Below are positions 1 through 7,847 of a stretch of 52,097 bases of DNA, piece by piece. Every line of letters starts with the position of its first letter. Within the stretch, counting starts at the first letter, position 1. The translations under genes were made by a program, and so were the position numbers. This stretch comes from a virus, in the IMG/VR virus record IMGVR_UViG_3300049847_000386, positions 1-52,097 of that record. One strand, written 5' to 3'. Under the pieces are notes generated by a model. That model saw only the letters and a program-made list of their open reading frames with translations. It did not search any database and had not been told where the DNA came from.

Positions 1-127
1 TGGACCATCAGCTCGCGGTCCTTGTCGGGTTGCTCGAGGACCTCGAGGCGGGCGGTCTGGTTCTGGAGGATCGCCAGCGCCGGTTCCACGTCGGCCGTGT
101 ATTCGGCCTCGCGCGATCCGGTGTCGA
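1..127. repeat. 127-bp terminal direct repeat, left copy
   Basis: Bases 1-127 are identical to 51971-52097. A 127-base exact end overlap is what a de Bruijn assembler run at k=127 leaves on a circular contig, so I read it as an assembly join and not a biological terminal repeat. It lies inside the major capsid gene, whose frame is continuous across the join; that supports circularity or a permuted genome. One copy should be dropped before annotation. Confidence 0.95.
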
Positions 128-203
128 TCCAAATGTTCACGATCTCCTCTTTCACTTCGCGGAGGAGGGCAGCATCGATGTTGCCCAAGGTAGGAGTGCT
201 CAT
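1..203 (-). CDS. Major capsid protein, N-terminal part (joins 51970-51142)
   Basis: This is the start of the capsid gene. ATG is at 203 and the frame runs to base 1, then continues at 51970 down to the TAA at 51142, giving 343 aa when the ends are joined. The N-terminus reads MSTPTLGNIDAALLREVKEE. The first 67 codons lie here. The scaffold gene ends 21 bases upstream, the normal scaffold-capsid order. The call rests on position and size; the C-terminal entry gives the rest. Confidence 0.8.
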   Translation of the reverse strand, partial: MSTPTLGNIDAALLREVKEEIVNIWIDTGSREAEYTADVEPALAILQNQTARLEVLEQPDKDRELMV

Positions 204-224
204 GGCACGTTAGGGGTTAGGGGG

Positions 225-1169
225 TTAAAGGATCCCCGCCTCCTTGGCTGACGCTTTGAGCGCGGCCCACTTCTCGGCGCGGACCTTCAGGTCCTTCTCT
301 TCGCTTTCGATGCGGCCCCACTCACGCACATAGTCAGCCTTGTTGGCGAGCTTGGCTGATGCGCCCCTGTCGCTGTCGCCCCCTTTGACCTTGCCCGGGG
401 CGGTGCCGGCAGATCGGTCCTCGGACTGGTGAAGGTCGAAACGCTCGGTGACCAGTGCTCGGATGTACTCCTTGAACGGGATGGCGTGGCCGTGGTTGTC
501 CTCCAGCCTCTTCTGCCCGTCAGGCGACATCGGCACGATCTCCATCGTTCCGTCCTTCTCGCTGACCTTGAACTTTCCGCTTCGCACCTTCTCCAGGAAG
601 TCGCGCTTCTGATTCGCAGCCACCCGCGCGTCCTTGGACAGCACTGGTCGCAGCTCATCGAAAAGCACCTCGGCCTCGGATGCAACAACGCCTTGGTGGC
701 GCTGCTCTTCGAATACGCCCCTCAGTTCTGCCTCCTTCGCTTGCACGGCCTCCTCGATGGCCTTGGGAAGGTTTGCGACCTGCTGCTCCTTCTCGAGGAA
801 CAGCGGATGCACCTTCACCTTGTCATCGATTGAGCCAGTTGCGGCCTTGAGCTTGTCCGCGATGATCGCGTCAATGAGCTCCTTGCCCTGCTTGGTGGCG
901 TCCTTGTAGCCGTATTCAGTCCTCAAGGTCTTCTCCAGGTCCTCGAGCGCCTTGCGCTTTCCGAACCCGAGATACTCGTCCTTGATCTTCTGCACATCCG
1001 CTGGTTCCCCCTTCAGGGTGGCCACCCTGGTCTGGTCCAGCTTGAGCAGCTCATCAAGAGCTTCGTCCTTGAATGACCCATCCGGTTGTTGAAGTCCGGC
1101 AACTCCCTGTTCGTCCAGTTTGTAGGCACTGGACAGAAGCCCCACGAGAATGTCTTTGGCGTCTGCCAT
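225..1169 (-). CDS. Probable scaffolding protein
   Basis: A 314-aa charged, largely helical protein lying just before the capsid gene. The N-terminal half is rich in Lys, Glu and Asp with coiled-coil character (for example around residues 70-170), and the C-terminal part is basic and disordered-looking (GKVKGGDSDRGASAKL). Scaffolds commonly have this make-up and sit directly upstream of the capsid gene, where they guide procapsid assembly and then leave or are cleaved. There is no strong sequence motif, so the call is mainly positional. ATG follows the previous stop by three bases. It could instead be a capsid-associated internal protein. Confidence 0.6.
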   Translation of the reverse strand: MADAKDILVGLLSSAYKLDEQGVAGLQQPDGSFKDEALDELLKLDQTRVATLKGEPADVQKIKDEYLGFGKRKALEDLEKTLRTEYGYKDATKQGKELIDAIIADKLKAATGSIDDKVKVHPLFLEKEQQVANLPKAIEEAVQAKEAELRGVFEEQRHQGVVASEAEVLFDELRPVLSKDARVAANQKRDFLEKVRSGKFKVSEKDGTMEIVPMSPDGQKRLEDNHGHAIPFKEYIRALVTERFDLHQSEDRSAGTAPGKVKGGDSDRGASAKLANKADYVREWGRIESEEKDLKVRAEKWAALKASAKEAGIL

Positions 1170-1172
1170 GGT

Positions 1173-1433
1173 TCACATTTGAGCAGGCTTCGCGCCTGCG
1201 GGTTTGCTCTCCTTGAGGCCGTCAGCGATGGCCTTATCCGCCGCATCCCGAGCGCCCTTGCGGATCTCGTCGGGGATGAACGTCGGCTGCTCCGGGTCGA
1301 TCACCTTGCGGCGGTCGAGGATGCTGTAGCGCGATTCCCAGCCCTGCGCCTTGATCTTGTCCCAGCCCTCGGGGCTGATATCGTAGACCTTGGTGGTCTT
1401 GATGTTCTGGATGCGGATCAGTTCCATGGTCAC
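1173..1433 (-). CDS. Small head-region protein related to its upstream neighbour
   Basis: An 86-aa protein of unknown function. The segment RIQNIKTTKVYDISPEGWDK resembles the start of the 213-aa protein encoded just upstream, and both share the motif PTFIPxEI (residues near 51-58 here). This points to a tandem duplication followed by divergence. ATG overlaps the previous stop as ATGA. Its place between portal and scaffold genes suggests a head-assembly or virion role, which is inference. Confidence 0.6.
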   Translation of the reverse strand: MTMELIRIQNIKTTKVYDISPEGWDKIKAQGWESRYSILDRRKVIDPEQPTFIPDEIRKGARDAADKAIADGLKESKPAGAKPAQM

Positions 1434-2071
1434 GCCTTTTTGGCCATCAGTTCATTGGCCGCCTCCTTCCACTTGGGAACGACGGCCTTCTTTGCTCCCA
1501 GACCAGCGGCATCGAGCGCCTTTTCGATCTCCGCAATGGAGGCATCGGCGAGCTTGGCATAGGTGGTGATGCCAATGGAGCGCAGCGCCTCGATGGACTT
1601 CACGCTGGTGTGCGGCACCTTGGTCATGTCGTCGGCCGCCTGGGCGGGCTCATCTTGAGCAGCCACAGGAGCGGCCTGGGCGGGTTGGGCCTTGGCGACG
1701 GGGGCGGGAGGCGCTTCTTGGGCTGGTTCCGGGGCCGCTTCGGGCTTCGATGGCACCGTGAAGCCTTCGTCCTTCAGTACGTCCTCCGTTGTCACGGTGG
1801 CGCCAGCGATCGCGCTTGCTTCCTGCGCCTTCATCTTGGCGGCCTCCTCGATCTCCTTGGGGATGAAGGTAGGGCCTGCTGGGCCTGCCACTTTCACCGC
1901 GCCGGCCTTCGCGGAGGCTTTCGCTTCCCCCGCGGTCATGCTCTTCAAGAAGGTGTAGCCCTTGCGCTTGTTGCCCTGCTCCTTTGAGGACTTCATCAGG
2001 TCCCAGATGCGCTCGGTCACCTCCTTCTGCTGACCCTTAGCGTTCACGATCAGAATTGTGTTCTCGGCCAT
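1430..2071 (-). CDS. Head-region protein with Pro/Ala linker and HhH-like C-terminus
   Basis: A 213-aa protein in three parts. The N-terminal about 80 residues resemble the 86-aa neighbour and contain PTFIPKEI. A low-complexity Pro/Ala/Glu/Gln linker covers about residues 105-150. The C-terminal 55 residues (SVKSIEALRSIGITTYAKLA and onward) look like a helix-hairpin-helix of the kind that binds DNA or protein. I chose ATG at 2071 because the upstream frame runs through a terminator. A promoter-like motif precedes it. Function unknown; a structural or DNA-contacting head protein is plausible. Confidence 0.6.
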   Translation of the reverse strand: MAENTILIVNAKGQQKEVTERIWDLMKSSKEQGNKRKGYTFLKSMTAGEAKASAKAGAVKVAGPAGPTFIPKEIEEAAKMKAQEASAIAGATVTTEDVLKDEGFTVPSKPEAAPEPAQEAPPAPVAKAQPAQAAPVAAQDEPAQAADDMTKVPHTSVKSIEALRSIGITTYAKLADASIAEIEKALDAAGLGAKKAVVPKWKEAANELMAKKA

Positions 2072-2086
2072 GCGTGATGTTTTGGA

Positions 2087-2100
2087 ATGCGGCGAATGTA
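2087..2100 (-). promoter_or_regulatory. Late promoter-like motif TACATTCGCCGCAT
   Basis: The minus strand reads TACATTCGCCGCAT, 16 bases before the ATG at 2071 and just after a terminator. It is one mismatch from the Bacteroidota -7 element TAnnTTTG and closely matches motifs before the portal gene, the 121-aa gene and the 184-aa tail gene. Recurrence at gene starts is the main evidence. Confidence 0.45.
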
Positions 2101-2114
2101 TGAACGAAATGTTC

Positions 2115-2146
2115 TGAAAATGCAAGAGGCCCCACAAGGGGGCCTC
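2115..2146 (-). terminator. Rho-independent terminator
   Basis: On the minus strand GAGGCCCC, a 5-base loop and GGGGCCTC form a perfect 8-bp stem (2126-2146), followed by TTGCATTTT. It lies between the 112-aa gene and the next transcription start, so it probably ends the packaging and portal operon. Confidence 0.75.
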
Positions 2147-2167
2147 CGCATCGGATGGTCAGATCGC

Positions 2168-2506
2168 TCAGGCGCGAGGCTCGTCCCCGAGCTCGCGGGC
2201 GTCCGCACTCACGGCTTCCGCCGCGTTGTAGACGTCGATGGCCAGCCAGAACACAACCTCCCGGTTTGCGCTCTGCAGCTGGATCTCGCCCTTACCAACC
2301 GCCGTCGCCTTGACGCGCGCAGACAGCCCTGTGGTTGCCTCCCGCACGTCCGTGATGGCATCGCCAATGGTAGACCAGCGCAGCGCCTCGGCGCCTTCCT
2401 CGACTTGCTCCAGAACGATGTCGAAGGTCTGGTCAAGGGCAACGCGCACCTCCTGCGTGCTGCTCTGCACGAAGGCCACGTTGCTGAAGGTGAGCTTCGC
2501 TACCAT
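2168..2506 (-). CDS. Small head-region protein, paralogue of next gene upstream
   Basis: A 112-aa protein, mostly predicted beta strand, ending in DARELGDEPRA. The neighbouring 121-aa protein ends in DAREVADEPRA and both have a similar mixed beta profile, so the two look like a duplicated pair. I chose ATG at 2506, two bases after the previous stop; the longer frame upstream is a shadow of the neighbouring genes. Position among portal, MuF and capsid genes suggests a head or decoration role. No family recognised. Confidence 0.65.
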   Translation of the reverse strand: MVAKLTFSNVAFVQSSTQEVRVALDQTFDIVLEQVEEGAEALRWSTIGDAITDVREATTGLSARVKATAVGKGEIQLQSANREVVFWLAIDVYNAAEAVSADARELGDEPRA

Positions 2507-2508
2507 GG

Positions 2509-2874
2509 TCAGGCGCGGGGTTCGTCGGCGACCTCGCGGGCATCGAACACGATGGCCTCGGCGGGCAGCGTGGTGGTGGTGATCACCAGCTCCAGCTTGT
2601 TCACCTCCTCGCCCACGCGGGTGTCGATGAAGGCGCGCGTGGTGCTCGTGCTGGGCAGGTCCGTTGCACTCGCGTCGGACTTCACCACGATCTGCATGCC
2701 GCTCGGGTCGGCTGCGGTGTCGACGGAAACCTCCGCATTGCCCACCTCGTTCGCGATGCCTTGCACCCCGCCATCCGTTACGGCCGGGTTGCCCAGGCTG
2801 TCGCGGAAGTTCTCGAGCTGAAAGCGTTTCTGGCGGTCCTGACGGACCACGGTATTGATGAAGATCTCTGCCAT
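2509..2874 (-). CDS. Small head-region protein, paralogue pair
   Basis: A 121-aa protein starting MAEIFINTVVRQDRQKRFQL and ending DAREVADEPRA. It shares its C-terminal signature with the following 112-aa protein. The middle is Thr, Ser and Val rich, consistent with beta structure. ATG at 2874 sits 14 bases after a promoter-like motif. Unknown function; a minor head or decoration protein is possible. Confidence 0.65.
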   Translation of the reverse strand: MAEIFINTVVRQDRQKRFQLENFRDSLGNPAVTDGGVQGIANEVGNAEVSVDTAADPSGMQIVVKSDASATDLPSTSTTRAFIDTRVGEEVNKLELVITTTTLPAEAIVFDAREVADEPRA

Positions 2875-2887
2875 GTTGTTGGGTTTT

Positions 2888-2903
2888 ATGTGGCGCGAAT
2901 GTA
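2888..2903 (-). promoter_or_regulatory. Late promoter-like motif TACATTCGCGCCACAT
   Basis: The minus strand TACATTCGCGCCACAT matches the motif before the portal gene at 15 of 16 positions. It lies 14 bases before the ATG at 2874 in the short gap after the MuF-like gene. Confidence 0.5.
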
Positions 2904-2916
2904 ACAGCGTCCGCGA

Positions 2917-3849
2917 TCACTCCTTCCGCTTTTCGACGAGGGGCTTCAGGTCCGGCCTCAATGCGAATGCGGTCTGCTCGTCGACGTACATGATCCGGTG
3001 GCGGCAGTTCCAACGGCCCCGGTCCTCCAGCGGGTTGTAGTCGTCGGGCGGACCACCCGCCTCCTTCTCCGACTTGGTGAGCGGGAGAGTGCTGTCCTTG
3101 GGCCAGTCGCGCTTCGCTTCCTCCGTGGTGTAGACCTTGTTGTTGCGCGCCTTGCAGAAGGGCCTGCTGGTTTCGATCAGGCCCCCGCTGTAGATGAAGT
3201 ATCGCAGCCCAAGGCGCTCGGCGAAGGCGTTGTGAATGATGCTGTCCGCGACCTGGTACGTGTCCAGAACGAAGCCCCCGATGTGGCGCTCCAGCACGCC
3301 GCTGGTGTTCTTCGTGCCCTGCACCTTCAGCTTCAACGCGCGCTCGAGCTTGCGCATGGGCACGCCAGCGCTCACGGCCTTGGCCACCATCTTCTTGATC
3401 TCGTCCCGGGCGTTCCGGTTGCGCACCAGGTCGTCGAGGTAGCCTTTGCGCATCACCTTGCCGTCCGGATCGATGCCGAGGCGCTTGCGCATGGCTGCGT
3501 CCGCCGCCGCCTTCAGGGCCCCGATGTCCTTGCCCTTTGCCAGTGGAACGAACTGCTCGGTGGATGCCGCCAGAACGCGCTGCATGTCGGACGCTGTGTT
3601 CTGCACAAACTCCCCCAGGTGCTCGGCCTCGATGGCGTCGAACACCTGGTCGATGGCCTTGGCCAGACTGACAAATCCCTTTCTGCTGGTGATCCGTCCG
3701 CCGTCGCTGGATAGCTCCTCCACCATGCGCACCCACACCTTGTCGAACAGGGCGCGCTCGACGGCGTTCAGCTCCTTCAGGCGCTTCTTCTGCCGGTCAT
3801 CGAGCAGCCTGTCCGCTGCCTTTGCTGCTTTGCGAATCTTGGCGATCAC
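2917..3849 (-). CDS. MuF-like phage head morphogenesis protein
   Basis: A 310-aa protein with a helical N-terminal region and a C-terminal Cys/His region typical of the Mu gpF / SPP1 gp7 minor head family: YSGGLIETSRPFCKARN, a conserved Trp, then RGRWNCRHRIMYV near the end. Family members are minor head proteins made next to the portal and needed for capsid assembly or DNA entry. Its start overlaps the portal stop as ATGA, the usual portal-MuF pairing. Confidence 0.85.
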   Translation of the reverse strand: MIAKIRKAAKAADRLLDDRQKKRLKELNAVERALFDKVWVRMVEELSSDGGRITSRKGFVSLAKAIDQVFDAIEAEHLGEFVQNTASDMQRVLAASTEQFVPLAKGKDIGALKAAADAAMRKRLGIDPDGKVMRKGYLDDLVRNRNARDEIKKMVAKAVSAGVPMRKLERALKLKVQGTKNTSGVLERHIGGFVLDTYQVADSIIHNAFAERLGLRYFIYSGGLIETSRPFCKARNNKVYTTEEAKRDWPKDSTLPLTKSEKEAGGPPDDYNPLEDRGRWNCRHRIMYVDEQTAFALRPDLKPLVEKRKE

Positions 3850-5879
3850 TGGCCTGATGGGGGATCAGCAGGTGGATCGTTCGGGTTGGGGTCTCCGTTC
3901 CCGGCGCCGCCATTCCCTCCAGCATCCCCGGCAACGCCCAAGGTCGGACGAGCAGCGTTGGCCTCCGCGGCTGCAGCGTCCAGCTCGTCCACGATCTCCG
4001 CAACGATGGCGTCGATGATCTCCTGCTGCTTATCGCGCGTCAGCTCGTAGAAGTCCAGGTTGTCGGCACCCGCCCGCTCTTCGGCCTCCCGGAAGACGTA
4101 GCCCATGTTGGTCCATAACACAGCCAGGTCCTGGGTGGTGCGGTCTTGGCTGATGAGCTGCAAGCACGTGCCCTCCTCCTTGCCCGCGAATGGGTCGAAG
4201 GACAGCATGCACTTGGCCCGCTTCAGCGCGCGCTCGTCGTCCACGTAGAGGTGCTCGATCAGGTCAGAATCCACCTGCATCAGCATGGCCCCGGATAGCC
4301 CAGCCTCCTTCATCGCCTTTCGGAGCGCCACCATGTCGTTGGTGGTTTCGAAGCGCAGGTTGCGGGGGAACTGGTGGGCCAGCTCCAGCTTCTTCGCCTT
4401 GTCGCTTCCGATGCCGAAGGTGGCCGTCAGGCGGTAGACCTTCATGCGGACCATGCTCCACCAATCCACCGCAGGGCGGATGGCATCGTAGACGCTCTGC
4501 ATGTCGATCAGCTCGCCCGTGGCCGTGGACTGCAATTGGTCCTGCCGGAAGCGCTCTGTGTTGTAGACGGCCCGGTAGCACTTGGCCTCGAGCTTGTCCA
4601 CGTACCCGTCCTGCCAATTGAGAACCTCCACGGGTAGCTGGACGTAGTGCACCAAGTTCGCCAGCTCCAGAAACTCCTCCTTCGTGCGCGGGAGGCGCAG
4701 GGTCATGTGGTCCTGGGCGCTGCTGATAACATCCCAGCCCGATCCGCCGCACTGCTGGCACTTGCGCGAGGTGCCCTGCTCAAAGCCGTTGAGGCAGTCC
4801 CACTTCCGGCCATCCACGTCGGTGTGGCCCTTGCATGGGTTGGCATACTGGATCTTCTGCAGGAAGGCATGCAGCGCCGCGGTGATGTCCAGCTCGCTGC
4901 CCGCCTTGATGCCCTTGAGCATGTACGGCAGGGCCGCGTGCCAGAAGTTCACGCAGGTGCGGCCGCTGGTCACGGGATCGGCGATGTATCCGATGCGGAA
5001 CGCCTGCACCTCGCCGCTCTTCTGCTCAAAGAAGCGGACCTCGTACAGCTCCACCTTGCTGACGCGGTAGAAGTACGCCTTCTCCGTGTCGAACTTCACG
5101 CCGCTGGCATCCTCGGGCACGGGCTTGCCCTTGGCATCCACAAGCACGCTCTCCATGCTCGTGGGCGCGTTGGCCGGGTCGGTCTGGATGAACTCCACCT
5201 GGTGGTCACGCAGGTACATGCAGAACCAGTTGCCATCCATCATCACCATTTCCGGGGCCTTGCCCGTTGCCTTGCCGGGAGCCTTCGTCTTCGCATCGGG
5301 CTCCTTGCGGGCATTGTACTTCATCGGGCGGTGCACCAGCAGCCAGCGCAGGTCTCCGTTCACGATCTCGAAGTTCCACGCGTCCGTGCTGGACACTATG
5401 GTCGGGTAGACGGTGGGCTTCTCCGTGCGCGGGTCGAACTTGTCGAAGGTCACCAGGCAGAACGCGTTGGGGTCGATGGCGCCTTGGTCCAGCAGCACCG
5501 AACCGAGGAAGTGGTCCACGCTCTTGCCGTTGTAGAAGTTCTGCACCATGCGGCGCAGCTCCTCGTTGTCGGTCTTCGCCTCGGTGCCGAAGTCCGCGCG
5601 GTCGGTCACTGGCTTCACCGCGGGCAGCTTGCGCAGCGGCCCCATGATGGTGTTGTGGATGGCCGGGGTGATAACCTGCGTGAGCCGAAGGCGCTGCTGG
5701 TACGCCGCATCGTCCTCCCTGCGCGTGAAGCGCTGCAGCAGGTGCCCGATGTCCTTGCCCGTGATCAGCGGCTTGTATAACTTCTGCGAGAGATCGACCA
5801 CGTGGTCGTAGTCCTCGTGCTTGAGCTTGCCGTCGATGTTGCGGAGCGCGATCGTGAGGCCCTTCTGCAGCGTGGTCAT
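3846..5879 (-). CDS. Portal protein with zinc-finger-like insert
   Basis: A 677-aa protein directly after the large terminase. Size and order (TerS, TerL, portal, MuF) identify the portal, the dodecameric DNA gate at one capsid vertex. The true start is ATG at 5879, since the frame upstream overlaps the terminase. Around residues 349-381 there is C349, H352, C362 and C374-QQ-CGGSG, which looks like a zinc knuckle inside the portal body. A Lys/Ala/Pro-rich segment lies near residues 192-210 and the C-terminus is a low-complexity Gly/Asn/Pro/Asp tail. The insert may be common in this portal lineage; I cannot check. Confidence 0.85.
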   Translation of the reverse strand: MTTLQKGLTIALRNIDGKLKHEDYDHVVDLSQKLYKPLITGKDIGHLLQRFTRREDDAAYQQRLRLTQVITPAIHNTIMGPLRKLPAVKPVTDRADFGTEAKTDNEELRRMVQNFYNGKSVDHFLGSVLLDQGAIDPNAFCLVTFDKFDPRTEKPTVYPTIVSSTDAWNFEIVNGDLRWLLVHRPMKYNARKEPDAKTKAPGKATGKAPEMVMMDGNWFCMYLRDHQVEFIQTDPANAPTSMESVLVDAKGKPVPEDASGVKFDTEKAYFYRVSKVELYEVRFFEQKSGEVQAFRIGYIADPVTSGRTCVNFWHAALPYMLKGIKAGSELDITAALHAFLQKIQYANPCKGHTDVDGRKWDCLNGFEQGTSRKCQQCGGSGWDVISSAQDHMTLRLPRTKEEFLELANLVHYVQLPVEVLNWQDGYVDKLEAKCYRAVYNTERFRQDQLQSTATGELIDMQSVYDAIRPAVDWWSMVRMKVYRLTATFGIGSDKAKKLELAHQFPRNLRFETTNDMVALRKAMKEAGLSGAMLMQVDSDLIEHLYVDDERALKRAKCMLSFDPFAGKEEGTCLQLISQDRTTQDLAVLWTNMGYVFREAEERAGADNLDFYELTRDKQQEIIDAIVAEIVDELDAAAAEANAARPTLGVAGDAGGNGGAGNGDPNPNDPPADPPSGQ

Positions 5880-5891
5880 TTCATGGAGCGG

Positions 5892-5907
5892 ATGTGGTGC
5901 GAATGTA
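5892..5907 (-). promoter_or_regulatory. Late promoter-like motif TACATTCGCACCACAT
   Basis: The minus strand TACATTCGCACCACAT lies 13 bases before the portal ATG, in the only gap between terminase and portal. It nearly matches motifs at 2888 and 2087 and resembles the Bacteroidota -7 consensus TAnnTTTG with one change. Confidence 0.5.
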
Positions 5908-5911
5908 TGCG

Positions 5912-7456
5912 CTACCGACGAACGAAGTGCGCGAACTCTTCGGGGAACAGCGCCACGGTCAGGTAGTAGTGCGCCTGCATGCAGTGGCCGTACTTCTCGT
6001 ATCGCACGCCCGTGGCGCGGTCCTTCTCGTACACCTTCAAGATCCCGCCATCGGCTGCCTCCTTCACGTAGACCATGTCCTGCAGCGTGTTGATCATCCC
6101 CGGGTCGAAGGTGACCCAGCACTTGAGCTTCCCGTTCAGGTAGCTGTTGCAGAAGTCGCGCACGATGCCGTGGTTGGGGTTGCGGCGGATCACGCGCATG
6201 GAGTAGTTGTGCAGCCAGGGCGCCAGCTCGCGCTCGATCATGTCGTAGTTGTGGAAGATGCCGTCCACCACCACAGACTGGCGGTTCTTGCCGCTGGCGT
6301 CCCCGTAGACGTAGCATCCGGCAGCGTGCCCGGCGTAGCGCCCATCGCGCAGCTCGTGGGCCAGTGCGCGGCAAACGGCCTCGGGGTGGCTCTCCGGGTG
6401 CTTCAGGCATAGCTCCTGCAGGAAGTGGCAATGCCAGCGCCCGTCCTCCATGGGCCACGCCTGGGCAACGAGGCAGGTGATGTACGGGTGCGCGTTGAAG
6501 TCGAAGGTGAAGTGCAGGGCCAGATCCGGCCGGTACTGGTTGCGCTCCACGTGCTTGTTGGACCGGAAGGCATGCAGGAACTCCTTACCTGTGCGCGGCT
6601 GGATGAGCCAGTCGCCGAACAGCAGGCGGGCCTTCTGGTATTCGTCGTCCAGTAGCTCCAGCTGCCTGCGGTAGCTGGCAACGTGCGCCTTGTCCGGGTT
6701 GTCATCCAGCAGCATCAGCACCTTGCCCATGTGCGGGGGCAGCTCCACCGGGGAGCCGTCCTCGTTGAATACGAACCGGCGCTTCGTCCAGTAATCGCCA
6801 GGGTTGCCTGTGAGCAGGAGCTTCGGCACCAGCCCCTTGGTCCACGTTCCACACTTGTAGCATGACCAGAGCACAGGAAGCCCGGTCTCCTCGTCGATGT
6901 CCACCACGGGGCTCAACTCGGCCATCCGATCGGCCGCGCAGCTGTGGCAGAAGTCGGTCAGGCGATAACGCAGGCGGCTGGCCAGCACGTCCACAGCGAC
7001 CTCCTCCACCTCGTTGGCCTCGTCCACCCCTGCCCGGGTGTATGCCCGACCGCCGAGCCGGGAGTAGTTCGGGTCCCGGGGAAGGTAGGCGAGGTAATCA
7101 AACTGCGTGGTGCTGCCGTTGCACCACGCCACGATGTTCTTGCTCTCGTTGAACGTATAGTGCCGCCCAGGCACCAGCCTCGCCTTGTCGCACACTTCGA
7201 AGAAGGTGACCATGGTGGACTTCCGCAGGTTCTCGGCCGTGGACCTGAACAGCGCCCCAGCCGTGCCCGCAAAGCGCAGCGCCGAGACCACCTCGTAGAG
7301 CACCATGTTGAAGGTCTTTCCCGGGCCGGCCGAACCGCCAGAGAACAGCAGACGGTGCTGCTGGTCGTGCAGGAGGTGCCACAGCTCGGAAGCTCGCTTG
7401 CCGAGGGGCTTGATGCCGTTCTGTGGCCCAACGAAGACCGCCTCCCTATCCGCCAT
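5912..7456 (-). CDS. terL: Terminase large subunit
   Basis: A 514-aa packaging motor. The ATPase domain shows Walker A GGSAGPGKT (40-48), Walker B GVDEAN (143-148) and a coupling-type LTGNPG (215-220). The C-terminal nuclease begins near FTFDFNAHP, with Asp319 as a likely metal ligand. Between them C170/C173 and C199/C202 form a probable zinc-binding insert. The protein cuts concatemers and pumps DNA through the portal. It overlaps the small subunit stop by 11 bases and is followed by the portal gene. Confidence 0.93.
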   Translation of the reverse strand: MADREAVFVGPQNGIKPLGKRASELWHLLHDQQHRLLFSGGSAGPGKTFNMVLYEVVSALRFAGTAGALFRSTAENLRKSTMVTFFEVCDKARLVPGRHYTFNESKNIVAWCNGSTTQFDYLAYLPRDPNYSRLGGRAYTRAGVDEANEVEEVAVDVLASRLRYRLTDFCHSCAADRMAELSPVVDIDEETGLPVLWSCYKCGTWTKGLVPKLLLTGNPGDYWTKRRFVFNEDGSPVELPPHMGKVLMLLDDNPDKAHVASYRRQLELLDDEYQKARLLFGDWLIQPRTGKEFLHAFRSNKHVERNQYRPDLALHFTFDFNAHPYITCLVAQAWPMEDGRWHCHFLQELCLKHPESHPEAVCRALAHELRDGRYAGHAAGCYVYGDASGKNRQSVVVDGIFHNYDMIERELAPWLHNYSMRVIRRNPNHGIVRDFCNSYLNGKLKCWVTFDPGMINTLQDMVYVKEAADGGILKVYEKDRATGVRYEKYGHCMQAHYYLTVALFPEEFAHFVRR

Positions 7457-7847
7457 CGGGTGAAGGCGGCATCACCTGCACGATGATCGTCGGCGTATCG
7501 CTGGTCACCGTCGCGGCCATGTCGACCTGCTGCTTCGCCTTGCCGTGCGCCCGGTCCATCATGGTCTGCACCACCTCAAAGCCCTTGGGCGAGAGCATCG
7601 ACTTCCCCACGATGCGAACGCTCATCGGCATGGAGCTGTCGGCCACCAGCTTCTTGACCTCCTCCTCGGGCAGGTTGAGCATCACCTCGAAGGCCTCCAC
7701 CACGGTGAGCCCATCGGCTCGCTCGTAGCCCGCGTTCTTGAGCTCCAGCACCAGTGAGCGGAGGAGCTTCCGAGGACGCCCCTTGGGGTTGCCGGATTGG
7801 CCCTTTTTCCAGGGCGTGCTGCCGGGGATGGGGTTGGGTCTGGTCAT
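7446..7847 (-). CDS. terS: Terminase small subunit-like protein (DUF5681 type)
   Basis: A 133-aa protein whose N-terminus, PWKKGQSGNPKGRPRK, is the hallmark of the DUF5681 family, often found just before the large terminase. The rest is helical and basic, suited to recognising DNA ends and loading TerL. It starts with ATGA overlap after the ParB-methyltransferase gene and overlaps terL by 11 bases. The position makes small terminase the best reading. Confidence 0.8.
   Translation of the reverse strand: MTRPNPIPGSTPWKKGQSGNPKGRPRKLLRSLVLELKNAGYERADGLTVVEAFEVMLNLPEEEVKKLVADSSMPMSVRIVGKSMLSPKGFEVVQTMMDRAHGKAKQQVDMAATVTSDTPTIIVQVMPPSPDGG

Noticed and set aside
1-127. Terminal repeat as a true virion end
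   Set aside because: Length equals a common assembler k-mer and the repeat lies inside the capsid gene, so an assembly join is simpler.
2168-3736. 522-aa frame running through the 121-aa and MuF-like genes
   Set aside because: Only its last 112 codons look like protein; the rest is an out-of-frame reading of genes with clear motifs or good starts.
4647-5780. 377-aa plus-strand frame opposite the portal gene
   Set aside because: It is the complement of a well-supported portal gene and its composition (Leu/Val/His-rich, no motifs) is that of a GC-rich antisense shadow.
3846-6458. 870-aa portal reading
   Set aside because: Residues before ATG 5879 are an out-of-frame reading of the terminase and a promoter-like gap lies in between.
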